Positions 50,207-58,800 of a stretch of DNA of 64,000 bases are shown here, piece after piece; position 1 is the stretch's first letter, and every line of letters begins with the position of its first letter. Location of the stretch: assembly GCA_016704485.1 (NCBI GenBank), contig JADJAA010000003.1:124001-188000 (forward strand), written 5' to 3'. The notes beneath the pieces were generated by a model. The model saw only the letters and a list, made by a program, of their open reading frames with translations, did not search any database and was not told where the DNA came from. A program made the translations under genes and the position numbers. The DNA is from Flavobacteriales bacterium (GTDB taxonomy: Bacteria; Bacteroidota; Bacteroidia; Flavobacteriales_F; PHOS-HE28).

Positions 50207-51104
50207 AGCGTTTGTGGCCGAATTGGCGCATGTATAGATCGTAGATCATTCCATCAGCCAATCCCACTTTGGGAACGAAGACTTCTTCAATATCAGCCAA
50301 CTTCATTACGCGTAAAAAGATGTCCGATGCTGGTACGATAACGTCCGCTCGATCTGGACGCAATCGCAACAACTTGATGCGATCCACCATTGAATAAGCG
50401 GCGATCCTATCCCGCTGTTTCTGAATATCCTGGATACTCAATGGTTCACCGAAACGGTTGCCATTCTCCTTGAAAATCCTGTTGATGTTTCCACCTGTCC
50501 CGATGCCGATCCCGGCGCCGTGCTGCCCTTTGGTCTCTTCCAAAAATGCCGCGATCTCATCCCACACATCATCCTTCACTTTTCCGGCCAAACTTCGCAC
50601 AGTACCAATGGCGAACGACGCACTACGCAAGCGCTTTCCTCCTTCCAACCAGGTCAGCTCGGTACTTCCACCACCTACATCGATATACAAATAGGTACGA
50701 TCCTTTAACAGGTCCTGTGTCCAGAACGTGTTCACGATCAGGTCCGCTTCCAGTGTTCCGGCAATGGTCTCAATATGTACTCCGCTTTCCATCTCCACGC
50801 GGTCCATTACTGCCTTGCTATTGCTTGCTTCGCGCATCGCACTGGTAGCGCAGCAACGTAAATGCGTAACGCCATAAACTTCCGTGAGCAATCGAAATGC
50901 CTTTAAGCCTTTGATCAAGTAGTCGCATTTGGCTGAACTGATCTTCCCGTCCGCGAACACATCCTCGCCCAAACGAATGGGGAGCCTTACCAAGGTCTGC
51001 TTCTTTACGATCGGATGATCATCTCGCTCGATCACCTCCGCCACCAGAAGCCTAACAGCATTGGAACCGATGTCGATCGCTGCGTATGTAAGGTCGCGTG
51101 GGAT
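50172..51104 (-). CDS. Ppx/GppA-family phosphatase with an ATC where the start codon is expected
   Basis: 310 codons, exopolyphosphatase/pppGpp phosphatase family. Motifs are IDIGSNAVRLLVAEV (phosphate-1), LRCCATSAMREASN, TYLYIDVGGGSTELTWLEGG (phosphate-2) and IGIGTGGNINRIF. An ATG/GTG-only reading starts at GTG 51044 and loses the essential IDIGSNAVRLL strand. Extending 20 codons gives IPRDLTYAAIDIGSNAVRLL, beginning at ATC 51102-51104, which lies at the usual leaderless start distance from TACCTTCG. Family function is hydrolysis of polyphosphate or pppGpp. The start may be a mutation, an error in the sequence, or a genuine AUC start. Confidence 0.75.
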   Translation of the reverse strand: MPRDLTYAAIDIGSNAVRLLVAEVIERDDHPIVKKQTLVRLPIRLGEDVFADGKISSAKCDYLIKGLKAFRLLTEVYGVTHLRCCATSAMREASNSKAVMDRVEMESGVHIETIAGTLEADLIVNTFWTQDLLKDRTYLYIDVGGGSTELTWLEGGKRLRSASFAIGTVRSLAGKVKDDVWDEIAAFLEETKGQHGAGIGIGTGGNINRIFKENGNRFGEPLSIQDIQKQRDRIAAYSMVDRIKLLRLRPDRADVIVPASDIFLRVMKLADIEEVFVPKVGLADGMIYDLYMRQFGHKRYAPNDAPFVAA

Positions 51105-51108
51105 GTGG

Positions 51109-51116
51109 CGAAGGTA
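51109..51116 (-). promoter_or_regulatory. -7-like element TACCTTCG of ppx
   Basis: One mismatch to TAnnTTTG. CCAC separates it from the ATC at 51104. The layout matches icmF (TATCTTCG-CAGC-ATG). Confidence 0.45.
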
Positions 51117-51160
51117 AGATCTGCCAGGATAGTAAACTTGGGTCAGGATCGCTTTATCAA

Positions 51161-53857
51161 CTATCCGGCCAACTGCCCGATCCGTTCCTCCAAAGTCTTG
51201 ATCTTCGCTTCGGCATCGGATTTCTTCTTACGCTCCATTTCCAACACAGGTGCAGGAGCGCCGGAAACGAACCGCTCGTTGCTGAGTTTCTTCTCTACAC
51301 TGTTCAAGAAATTGCGCAAGTGCTTCAGTTCCTCCTCCGCCTTCTTCATCTCGGCTTCGGCGTCTATGCTACCGCCAAGATCCACTGCGTATTCCGTGGT
51401 ACCTACTAAGAATGTGATCGCACCTTCGCTTGCTTTATCGACGCTTTCTATTGCACCAACGTTTGCGAGTTTTCCTACCAACTTCAACGCCGCATCGCCC
51501 ACAGGACTTTTACCTTTTCGCTGAAGGTCCAATGATTCCTTTGGACTCATGCCACGTTTGTTTCGCACATTGCGTACCGCAGTGATCAGATCGAATGCGT
51601 GTTGTAATTCGGCCTCCAACTCTACTTTACCCTTACCACTGGATGGCCACTTGGCAATGATGATATCCTCCCCTTCTTTTCGACCGCGGAGTAGATGCCA
51701 AACTTCTTCGCTTAAGAATGGCATGAACGGATGCAGCAACTTCATCATGTCCTCGAAGAGCACGATCGTTGCGTCGTAGGTCTTGCGATCGATCGGCTCA
51801 CCAACTCCATCCACAAAAGTTGGCTTGATGCTTTCCAGATACCAACTACACAGATCGTCCCAGATCAACTTGTAGGTCGCCATCAAGGCTTCGCTGATCC
51901 GGAACTGCGCAAACAGTTCATCGATCTCCGCAGTAGCGCGTTGCACGCGACTTTGCAACCATTCCACAGCGATCGCGCTACTTGCAGGTTGCTCGCGATC
52001 ATCCACGCTCCACCCTTTCACCAAACGGAATGCATTCCAGATCTTGTTGCTGAAATTTCGGCCTTGCTCACACAACGAATCGTCATACGGCAGATCATTC
52101 CCGGCGGGTGATGTGAGCAACATGCCCACACGAACGCCATCCGCGCCGAACTTCTCGATCAGCTCCAACGGGTCCGGACTGTTGCCCAAGCTTTTGCTCA
52201 TCTTACGCCCTTGCTTGTCACGCACGATACCGGTGAGGTACACATTCCTGAACGGCACTTCGTTGCGGTATTCCTTGCCCGCCATGATCATACGCGCAAC
52301 CCAGAAAAACAGGATCTCCGGTGCGGTTACCAGGTCGTTCGTCGGGTAGTAGTACTTGATGTCCGCATTGTCGGGATCCTTGAATCCATCGAACACGCTG
52401 ATCGGCCACAGCCAACTGCTGAACCACGTATCCATGACATCCTCGTCCTGCTTCAATCCAGCGATGGAAAGTCCTTTCGAGTTGAAGTATGCGATCGCTT
52501 CTTCTTCGGTCTTACACACAGCAACATCACCCTTCTCATTGTACCAAGCCGGTATCCGTTGGCCCCACCACAACTGACGGCTGATGCACCAGTCGCGTAC
52601 GTTCTCCATCCAATGGCGGTAGGTATTGGCGAATTTCTGCGGATGCAATTTCACCGTGCCGTCCATCACCACGTCCAACGCCGGCTTGGCCAATTCGCTC
52701 ATCTTCACGAACCACTGCAAGCTCAAGCGCGGCTCGATCACCGCATCCGTGCGTTCGCTATAACCCACCTTATTCTTGATGTCTTCCGTCTTCACAAGGA
52801 ATCCCTTCTCCTCCAACTCCTTCAGGATCTTCTTGCGCACGATGAACCGGTCTTCGCCAATGTACAATTGCGCAGCAGCGCTCAAGGTTCCATTAGGCTC
52901 CAATATGTCGATGGTTTCCAACTTGTGCTTCTTACCGAGCTCTTGGTCGTTCACATCATGCGCTGGAGTAACTTTCAATGCACCGGTTCCGAATTCACGC
53001 TCCACATACTCATCGAATATTACCGGAATACTGCGATTGATCAACGGCACCAATACACGCTTTCCTTTCAAGTGCGCATAGCGTTCATCTTCCGGATGCA
53101 CCGCAACCGCCGTATCGCCCAAGATGGTCTCAGGGCGGGTTGTAGCGATCGTAACCCATTCCTCCACGCCGGATGACGCAGAGTTTGCATCGTGGCCTTC
53201 GACCTTCTGATCGTCTGATCCACTGATCTTCTGATCGACCTTGTATCGCACGTAGTACAGCTTCGAGTTGACTTCCTTGTGGATCACCTCCTCATCACTT
53301 ACCGCTGTTAATGCAACAGGATCCCAGTTCACCATGCGCAGACCACGGTACACCAACCCTTTCTTGTGTAGGTCGATGAATACGTCGATCACCGCCTCGC
53401 TCAGGTCGGGTTCCATGGTGAAGCGCGTGCGTTCCCAATCGCAACTTGCTCCCAGTTTCTTCAACTGATCCAGGATCACACCGCCATACTTTTCCTTCCA
53501 AGCGAAGGCATGTTCCAGAAATTTCTCTCTGCCGATCACACTTTTCTTAATGCCCTGCTCACCCAATAGCCGAACTACCTTGGCTTCAGTAGCGATGGAT
53601 GCATGATCCGTACCCGGTACCCAACACGCATTCTTGCCTTGCATCCGCGCACGCCGGACCAACACATCCTGAATGGTGTTGTTCAACATGTGCCCCATAT
53701 GCAGCACGCCTGTAACATTCGGCGGCGGAATAACTACGGTGTATGGTTCCCGATCATCAGGCACGCTGCGGAAATAACCTTTTTCCATCCAGTGGGCATA
53801 CCACTTACCTTCACTCTGTGCGGACTCGAACCGCTTGGGGATATTTCCTAAGTCCAT
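51161..53857 (-). CDS. valS: Valine--tRNA ligase
   Basis: 898 residues, full length. The class I motifs are HIGH as PPPNVTGVLHMGHML and KMSKS as GRKMSKSLGNSPDPLE. The editing domain contains VTIATTRPETILGDTAVAVHP. WCISRQLWWGQRIPAW and WPISVFDGFKDPD are also typical, and the C-terminal coiled coil runs from about residue 835 (AEMKKAEEELKHLRNFLNSV). It charges tRNA-Val with valine and clears Thr mischarging. An extra segment of about 22 residues (about 206-228: DQKISGSDDQKVEG and HDANSASSG) interrupts the linker before the editing domain. ATG 53857 gives the normal N terminus. Confidence 0.97.
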   Translation of the reverse strand: MDLGNIPKRFESAQSEGKWYAHWMEKGYFRSVPDDREPYTVVIPPPNVTGVLHMGHMLNNTIQDVLVRRARMQGKNACWVPGTDHASIATEAKVVRLLGEQGIKKSVIGREKFLEHAFAWKEKYGGVILDQLKKLGASCDWERTRFTMEPDLSEAVIDVFIDLHKKGLVYRGLRMVNWDPVALTAVSDEEVIHKEVNSKLYYVRYKVDQKISGSDDQKVEGHDANSASSGVEEWVTIATTRPETILGDTAVAVHPEDERYAHLKGKRVLVPLINRSIPVIFDEYVEREFGTGALKVTPAHDVNDQELGKKHKLETIDILEPNGTLSAAAQLYIGEDRFIVRKKILKELEEKGFLVKTEDIKNKVGYSERTDAVIEPRLSLQWFVKMSELAKPALDVVMDGTVKLHPQKFANTYRHWMENVRDWCISRQLWWGQRIPAWYNEKGDVAVCKTEEEAIAYFNSKGLSIAGLKQDEDVMDTWFSSWLWPISVFDGFKDPDNADIKYYYPTNDLVTAPEILFFWVARMIMAGKEYRNEVPFRNVYLTGIVRDKQGRKMSKSLGNSPDPLELIEKFGADGVRVGMLLTSPAGNDLPYDDSLCEQGRNFSNKIWNAFRLVKGWSVDDREQPASSAIAVEWLQSRVQRATAEIDELFAQFRISEALMATYKLIWDDLCSWYLESIKPTFVDGVGEPIDRKTYDATIVLFEDMMKLLHPFMPFLSEEVWHLLRGRKEGEDIIIAKWPSSGKGKVELEAELQHAFDLITAVRNVRNKRGMSPKESLDLQRKGKSPVGDAALKLVGKLANVGAIESVDKASEGAITFLVGTTEYAVDLGGSIDAEAEMKKAEEELKHLRNFLNSVEKKLSNERFVSGAPAPVLEMERKKKSDAEAKIKTLEERIGQLAG

Positions 53858-53886
53858 GTACTGATCACTCTTTTTTCAACGGATCG

Positions 53887-53894
53887 CAAAGGTA
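53887..53894 (-). promoter_or_regulatory. -7 promoter element TACCTTTG of valS
   Basis: On the minus strand TACCTTTG matches TAnnTTTG exactly, 29 bases before the valS ATG. Confidence 0.6.
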
Positions 53895-54003
53895 GGTTAG
53901 TGGATGTAACACCCTGGAATAAGAAGCAGAAATGAACGGCCTACTCGTGTCACTACCCGTGTTAATGTCCTGTTAAGGTCTCACCATCAGGTGACCGGAC
54001 CTC

Positions 54004-54011
54004 TAATTTCG
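54004..54011 (+). promoter_or_regulatory. -7-like element TAATTTCG of the first DUF1573 gene
   Basis: One mismatch to TAnnTTTG, 33 bases before ATG 54045. TGTTAAGG lies about 35 bases upstream of it and recurs upstream of the second DUF1573 gene. Confidence 0.5.
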
Positions 54012-54044
54012 TCGTCCAGATCCACACGACACTAAATTGAACCC

Positions 54045-54503
54045 ATGAAAAACTTGATCCTGTCCTCTGTTCTAGGCCTAATGTCCTTCGGCGTTTTCGC
54101 ACAATCCGAAGCTAAAGTGAGTACCGAAGGTGGACCAATGATCAGCATCGATAAAGAGGTGCATGATTATGGTACCATCGTTCAAAATGCAGAACCGTTC
54201 TGCGTATTCACCGTTACCAATACCGGTGACCAGCCATTGATCATCTCCAAATGCCAAGGTAGCTGCGGATGCACGGTACCTGAATGTACCACCGAACCGA
54301 TCCTGCCAGGCGCTACAAGCGCGATCCGTGTGAAGTACGATACCAACCGTATCGGCGCGTTCACCAAGCAAGTAACGATCAATAGCAACGCAACGAACAA
54401 CCCTGCGCTTCAAGTAAGCATCAAAGGTGTTGTGAATGCTGCTCAAAGTACCCCTTCATTGGAGAAGGAAGCTGCTCCGATGGCTCCAACGGACGCTAAA
54501 TGA
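54045..54503 (+). CDS. Secreted DUF1573 protein, copy 1
   Basis: 152 residues. Signal peptide ILSSVLGLMSFGVFAQ. It has one DUF1573 (ASH-like Ig) domain: MISIDKEVHDYGTIVQNAEPF, FTVTNTGDQPLIISKCQGSCGC, TVPECTTEPILPGATSAI, VKYDTNRIGAFTKQVTINSNA. The GSCGCT Cys pair is conserved in the family. Function unknown; probably a periplasmic or exported structural protein. Its tandem neighbour is about 60% identical. Confidence 0.85.
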   Translation: MKNLILSSVLGLMSFGVFAQSEAKVSTEGGPMISIDKEVHDYGTIVQNAEPFCVFTVTNTGDQPLIISKCQGSCGCTVPECTTEPILPGATSAIRVKYDTNRIGAFTKQVTINSNATNNPALQVSIKGVVNAAQSTPSLEKEAAPMAPTDAK

Positions 54504-54556
54504 ACCCAGCGGTGTTAACGGCATGTTAAGGTTGAATAACCGGGATCCATTGGCAC

Positions 54557-54564
54557 TAAATTTG
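54557..54564 (+). promoter_or_regulatory. -7 promoter element TAAATTTG of the second DUF1573 gene
   Basis: Exact match to TAnnTTTG, with a TTG at 54532-54534 (22-base gap) as a possible -33 element. The ATG is 32 bases downstream. Confidence 0.6.
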
Positions 54565-54596
54565 AAATAATAACTCGAAACGAAAACTTTACTACC

Positions 54597-55058
54597 ATGA
54601 AAGATCTACTTCTTACCATCAGTCTCGGAATTCTAAGCATCGGCGCTTTCGCTCAGGATGCTGCCAAAGTGGTCGGCGGTTCCGGACCAATGATCTCCAT
54701 TGATAAGGAGGTACACGATTACGGCACAATCGCCCAAGGCGCTAATGGCACCTGCGAATTCGTTGTTACCAATACAGGTGATCAACCATTGATCCTCACC
54801 AACTGCAAAGGAAGTTGTGGATGCACGGTCCCAAAGTGCGAGACCGAACCGATCATGCCCGGTGCAACTACTACGATCACCGTGAAGTACGATACCAAAC
54901 GTGTTGGTGCCATTAACAAGAGCGTTACTGTTTCCAGTAACGCGACCAACGAGCCTACGAAAGTGATCCGGATCAAGGGTGAAGTGGCTGCGGCCCCGGA
55001 ATCACCTACGTCACCGGTGAAGGAGGCAAGCCCAATGGCACCCGTAGAGAAAGGATAG
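54597..55058 (+). CDS. Secreted DUF1573 protein, copy 2
   Basis: 153 residues. Signal peptide LTISLGILSIGAFAQ. The domain matches copy 1: MISIDKEVHDYGTIAQGANG, FVVTNTGDQPLILTNCKGSCGC, TVPKCETEPIMPGATTTI, VKYDTKRVGAINKSVTVSSNA. Both copies end in a Pro/Ala-rich tail with EASPMAPVEKG or EAAPMAPTDAK. It has its own promoter and is followed by a strong terminator. Confidence 0.85.
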   Translation: MKDLLLTISLGILSIGAFAQDAAKVVGGSGPMISIDKEVHDYGTIAQGANGTCEFVVTNTGDQPLILTNCKGSCGCTVPKCETEPIMPGATTTITVKYDTKRVGAINKSVTVSSNATNEPTKVIRIKGEVAAAPESPTSPVKEASPMAPVEKG

Positions 55059-55083
55059 TCGTCATCAACATTTTGTCAGAATG

Positions 55084-55111
55084 GGGCTGTCTCGAATGAG
55101 GCGGCCCTTTT
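55084..55111 (+). terminator. Rho-independent terminator after the DUF1573 pair
   Basis: GGGCTGTCTC pairs with GAGGCGGCCC (10 bp including two G-U) around loop GAAT, followed by TTTT. It begins 26 bases after the stop codon of copy 2. Confidence 0.75.
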
Positions 55112-55181
55112 CATTGTGGTGAAAAGCCGTTGGAAGTTGATCTGTGTGATCGACAGGTAGGCAGGGCTTCACGAAGAAAAG

Positions 55182-55560
55182 TCGTGTTCAAGGATCTCGG
55201 ACCCAGCACAAGCGATGCTTCTACCGCCATCTCTGGAAGATCTCATTCCTAATTCCCATGCCGTGCGGCTCGTTGGCCCGGTGATCGACCACATCGACAT
55301 CGGTCCGCTGGCCCACACGTACAAGGGCAGCGGCACCACGAGCTACCACCCGCGTATGTTGCTCTAGGCCGCTGGGTTATGGTTCCCAACAGGATCACCA
55401 ATACTCGGAAGGCGTGGGTGTGGGGGCTTTTGTAAAGTACATCCACTTCCACCGTGATCACCATAATACCATTTCGAATTACAGAATAGCCCGAAGCCTC
55501 AAATTCCATTTAAGCCTCAGATGGTATGCAAGTCCAATAATTTCGATAGGCCCTATGCCT
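55182..55560 (+). pseudogene. Degenerate IS1182-family transposase N-terminal remnant
   Basis: Fragments in three frames are recognisable. VFKDLGPS (about 55182-55205) is followed after a frameshift by AQAMLLPPSLEDLIPNSHAV, VRLVGPVIDHIDIG and YKGSGTTSYHPRMLL, then an in-frame TAG. A further stretch (AFVKYIHFHRDHHN) may be the eroded continuation. The LLPPSLEDLIPxxHxVR and YKGxGxxSYHPxMLL blocks are typical of IS1182 transposases. No ends were found. The rest of the 55.1-55.8 kb gap shows no gene. Confidence 0.65.
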
Positions 55561-55825
55561 GTGGTATGATCTGGTTCACTTGCAAACCCGCTCAGTTCTC
55601 TTCAGTAATCTGTCGGTACGAACATAGAGTGGCATAATACCATTTAGTCATACAAAGGCATCCAAAGATGCGAAGCTATTTTTGATCAAGATACTCCGAA
55701 AAAATCGTCGCATAGCCATGGCTACGGAACTATTTTTTCGGTGATGGATTGGACAAAAAGAGCGAGTAGGTCGGATGATTTTGAATGACTAAATGGTATA
55801 AGCCGCATTCGATCACTACTAAACG

Positions 55826-55856
55826 AAAAAGGGGCCATCCCTTTCGAGACGGCCCC
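55826..55856 (-). terminator. Rho-independent terminator of the giant T9SS gene
   Basis: On the minus strand GGGGCC and GGCCCC enclose a 14-base loop (GTCTCGAAAGGGAT), followed by TTTTT. It shares GTCTCGAA with the terminator at 55084. Confidence 0.7.
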
Positions 55857-55893
55857 TTCCGCTTTGTCGGCTAAATGCCGATCAGTTCTTGGA

Positions 55894-58800
55894 TCACTTC
55901 TGGATCATCAAACGCTCAGTGTATACCTGCTCGCCGGCTGTCATCTTCACCATGTACATACCGGTGGAGATCTCTCCGTTCAGGTCTACCACTTGGTTCA
56001 CGAAACCATCCTGTACGGCTAGCGTACGGGTGATGATGCGCTTACCGCTGAGGTCGAATACATCCATGCTCACCGTGTTCGTTCCTTCTTCAACTCCGCT
56101 CAAGTTCACATTCAACTGAGCACCGTTGTTCGGGTTAGGCCACATGAGGAAGGCTCCATCCGTATCCAATACACTGTTCTGTTGACCACCGGCCACAGGA
56201 CCTACACACGACGAAGGTGTGTTGCAGATCGTAACAGTACATACTTCACCAACTGGGCAGTATTGTCCGCCTACGAAGGCTTCTACCGTTACATCATACA
56301 CCTGCTCATCCCCAAGAGGAGGAGCTACTGATACATTCCAACCTAGTGTCAGATAGTACACCGTGCGCTCCAGGGTGATATCGGTCTCACCATTGAAGAT
56401 GTGGAAACGATATTTGGTAGCACCAGCAACAGGGCGTGCATACAAACGGTTCGCAGTCGCCGTATTGAACGCACGGGTTACACCACAGCTATACGCGAAG
56501 TGGCCCGGTATATCGAACAACTTGGTAGGTGTGCAGTTCGCCAACGCCTCGTTACGTGTGAATCTGCAAGCAGGTCCCCACTTCTTAGGCACATTGTTCA
56601 CCACAGCACGTACACGAACATTCACTTCAACAAACTCAGGAATGTGGTTCGCTGCCGCCCAGTTGTTCACTTTCATGTGGCACGTACGTGCGCTACCGAT
56701 GGAAGCAAAGTTGTCTGACACATTGTGACGACGCTGGCGGATATAGCTATACCCTCCATCCGGATTGTAGAACCAGAAATCGTATCCGCTTGTGCCGGAT
56801 TGCGCTGCATTAGGCTGATTAGCCAACCAAGTAGCTGCCACATCCGGATCTTCGTTCGCAACAACATACTCTCCGGTTGCCCAGAAATACTTGTCGCAAC
56901 TGCTATACAACAGGTCATTCGACCCAACTGGGATCTGCAATGGACCATTGCTACCAAGCGCAGCAGGTACTCCTGCAACTTCAGCGATCGGGTTGTATCC
57001 AACGGATTGCGTGTTGTCAATGAAACGGGTGAACGGTGCTTGGCTCAAACGAACCTTGTAACCGCCGCCAGCATCCAAAGGTCCCAACATAGCGAAGTAG
57101 AAATTACCAGGAGGTAAGCATACGACCTCAGGATACACCGCGAACGGTACACCAGGGTTGAAACCACCACCACTAGCAACCACAAGGTCTGTACCTACTT
57201 GACGCATCTCCCATGCTGGGATAGCACCAGTAGCACCGAGTTGCCATTCTACAGCAACATCCTGCTCACATGTTGGAGCACCAATGCAGATGTCGAAATC
57301 AGCATCAACCTGGGATCCAATGCGGATCTTGTACACCGCACCAGGCGTTAACCCTGTTACACTGACCGGGCTGTTGAAGGTAGTGCTGCAGAAATCCTGC
57401 TGCCCACCACATGCTGCCTCATACAATGCCCAGAACGACAACGTACCGGGTACCACCTCATTCACCTGCATCGGATGCGCTGAACCAGCCGCTGTGAAGG
57501 TGTAATACACATCCTGATAGGTTTGGAATGTTGCAGCACACGTTGGATTCGCACCTCCTGAAGATTCTGCACACGCCGTAGTACCAGCTACCGGATTGCA
57601 GAAGCCAACAGGACTTGGTGTGATCGATTGTGCACTCGTACATGCGCTATTCGCAGGTGGAGCACAATAAGGACCACATGTAACCACCATGTTAATGCTT
57701 CCGGAAGAAGTTCCATAACCCTCTACCACAATGTAGTAGGTAGTTCCCAGTGCGGCACCGAAGGTTACCTCGCTCTGTAGACCACAGTCGTCATCATTAC
57801 CGCCAACACCAACTGGAGATCCACATGATCCAGACCACACGTGAATACGTGTATCGAAGCTAGAGGCGCAGAGTGAAAGTGTAACCGTTTGGTCATCCCC
57901 TACATACTTCCACCATACTCCGTTCGTAATGGTGGGATTGAAAGTTGTACCCGCCAAGCTAGGAAGACCATCATCCGTTGCGTTAACGTTGGTACCCGTA
58001 TAGGTGTTACCACATGTGACCGGGATCGCGTTTGTACAAAGGTCATTCGCAGGTGGAAGTCCAAGCGTGGTAAACGTAAACCCGCCGACATTCGCAGTGT
58101 ATATGCCCGATCCACAATCACGACGCACGAAGTAACGATAGCCGGTCGTCACAGCAAGACCAGGGATCTGCTGGAGATTTCCAGTGAATGCGATCACCGT
58201 TCCGTTCGTTCCAGCTGTTCCATCAACACCAGGAACCGTGAAGTTGGACTGAAGACCATACTCAAGTACATAGTTCGCAGTTGGCGATCCAGGTACGTTC
58301 ACGTCAGCGCTCGAAGCGGTAACGTTCGATGTTGTGATACCGGATGGTGGTAAACAATCTGATAACCGCACCAAACACACGCTGAACGTTGGGTCCGTTG
58401 CAGCCGTACTATACCAGTGGTATGTACGCGCATAATAGGTCGCTCCAATGTCCAGACCGATCAACTGCTTGGTCTCCACTCCACCACCAAAGGTGCCATC
58501 GGTACAGCCCATGCTTACCAAACTCGCGCATGATCCTGTTGAACTGAACACCTCCAGAACACCATCATAGTCCCCGTTACCATCAACGCTCAATGAATAG
58601 TTCGCACCAAGGGCTACGAACTTGTACCATACGTCATCGTCCGCCGTACCACCGCATGTGGCAGGCTGCGATTGCGTCGCTCCAAGAGCCGTACCTGAAA
58701 TATTCACACAGGTAAAGTTGTTATTGGCCAAGGAGATCGCTTGCGCACAGTTATCATTCACAGTAGGCAACGAAAGTGTGGTAAAGGTGACCGCATTGCT

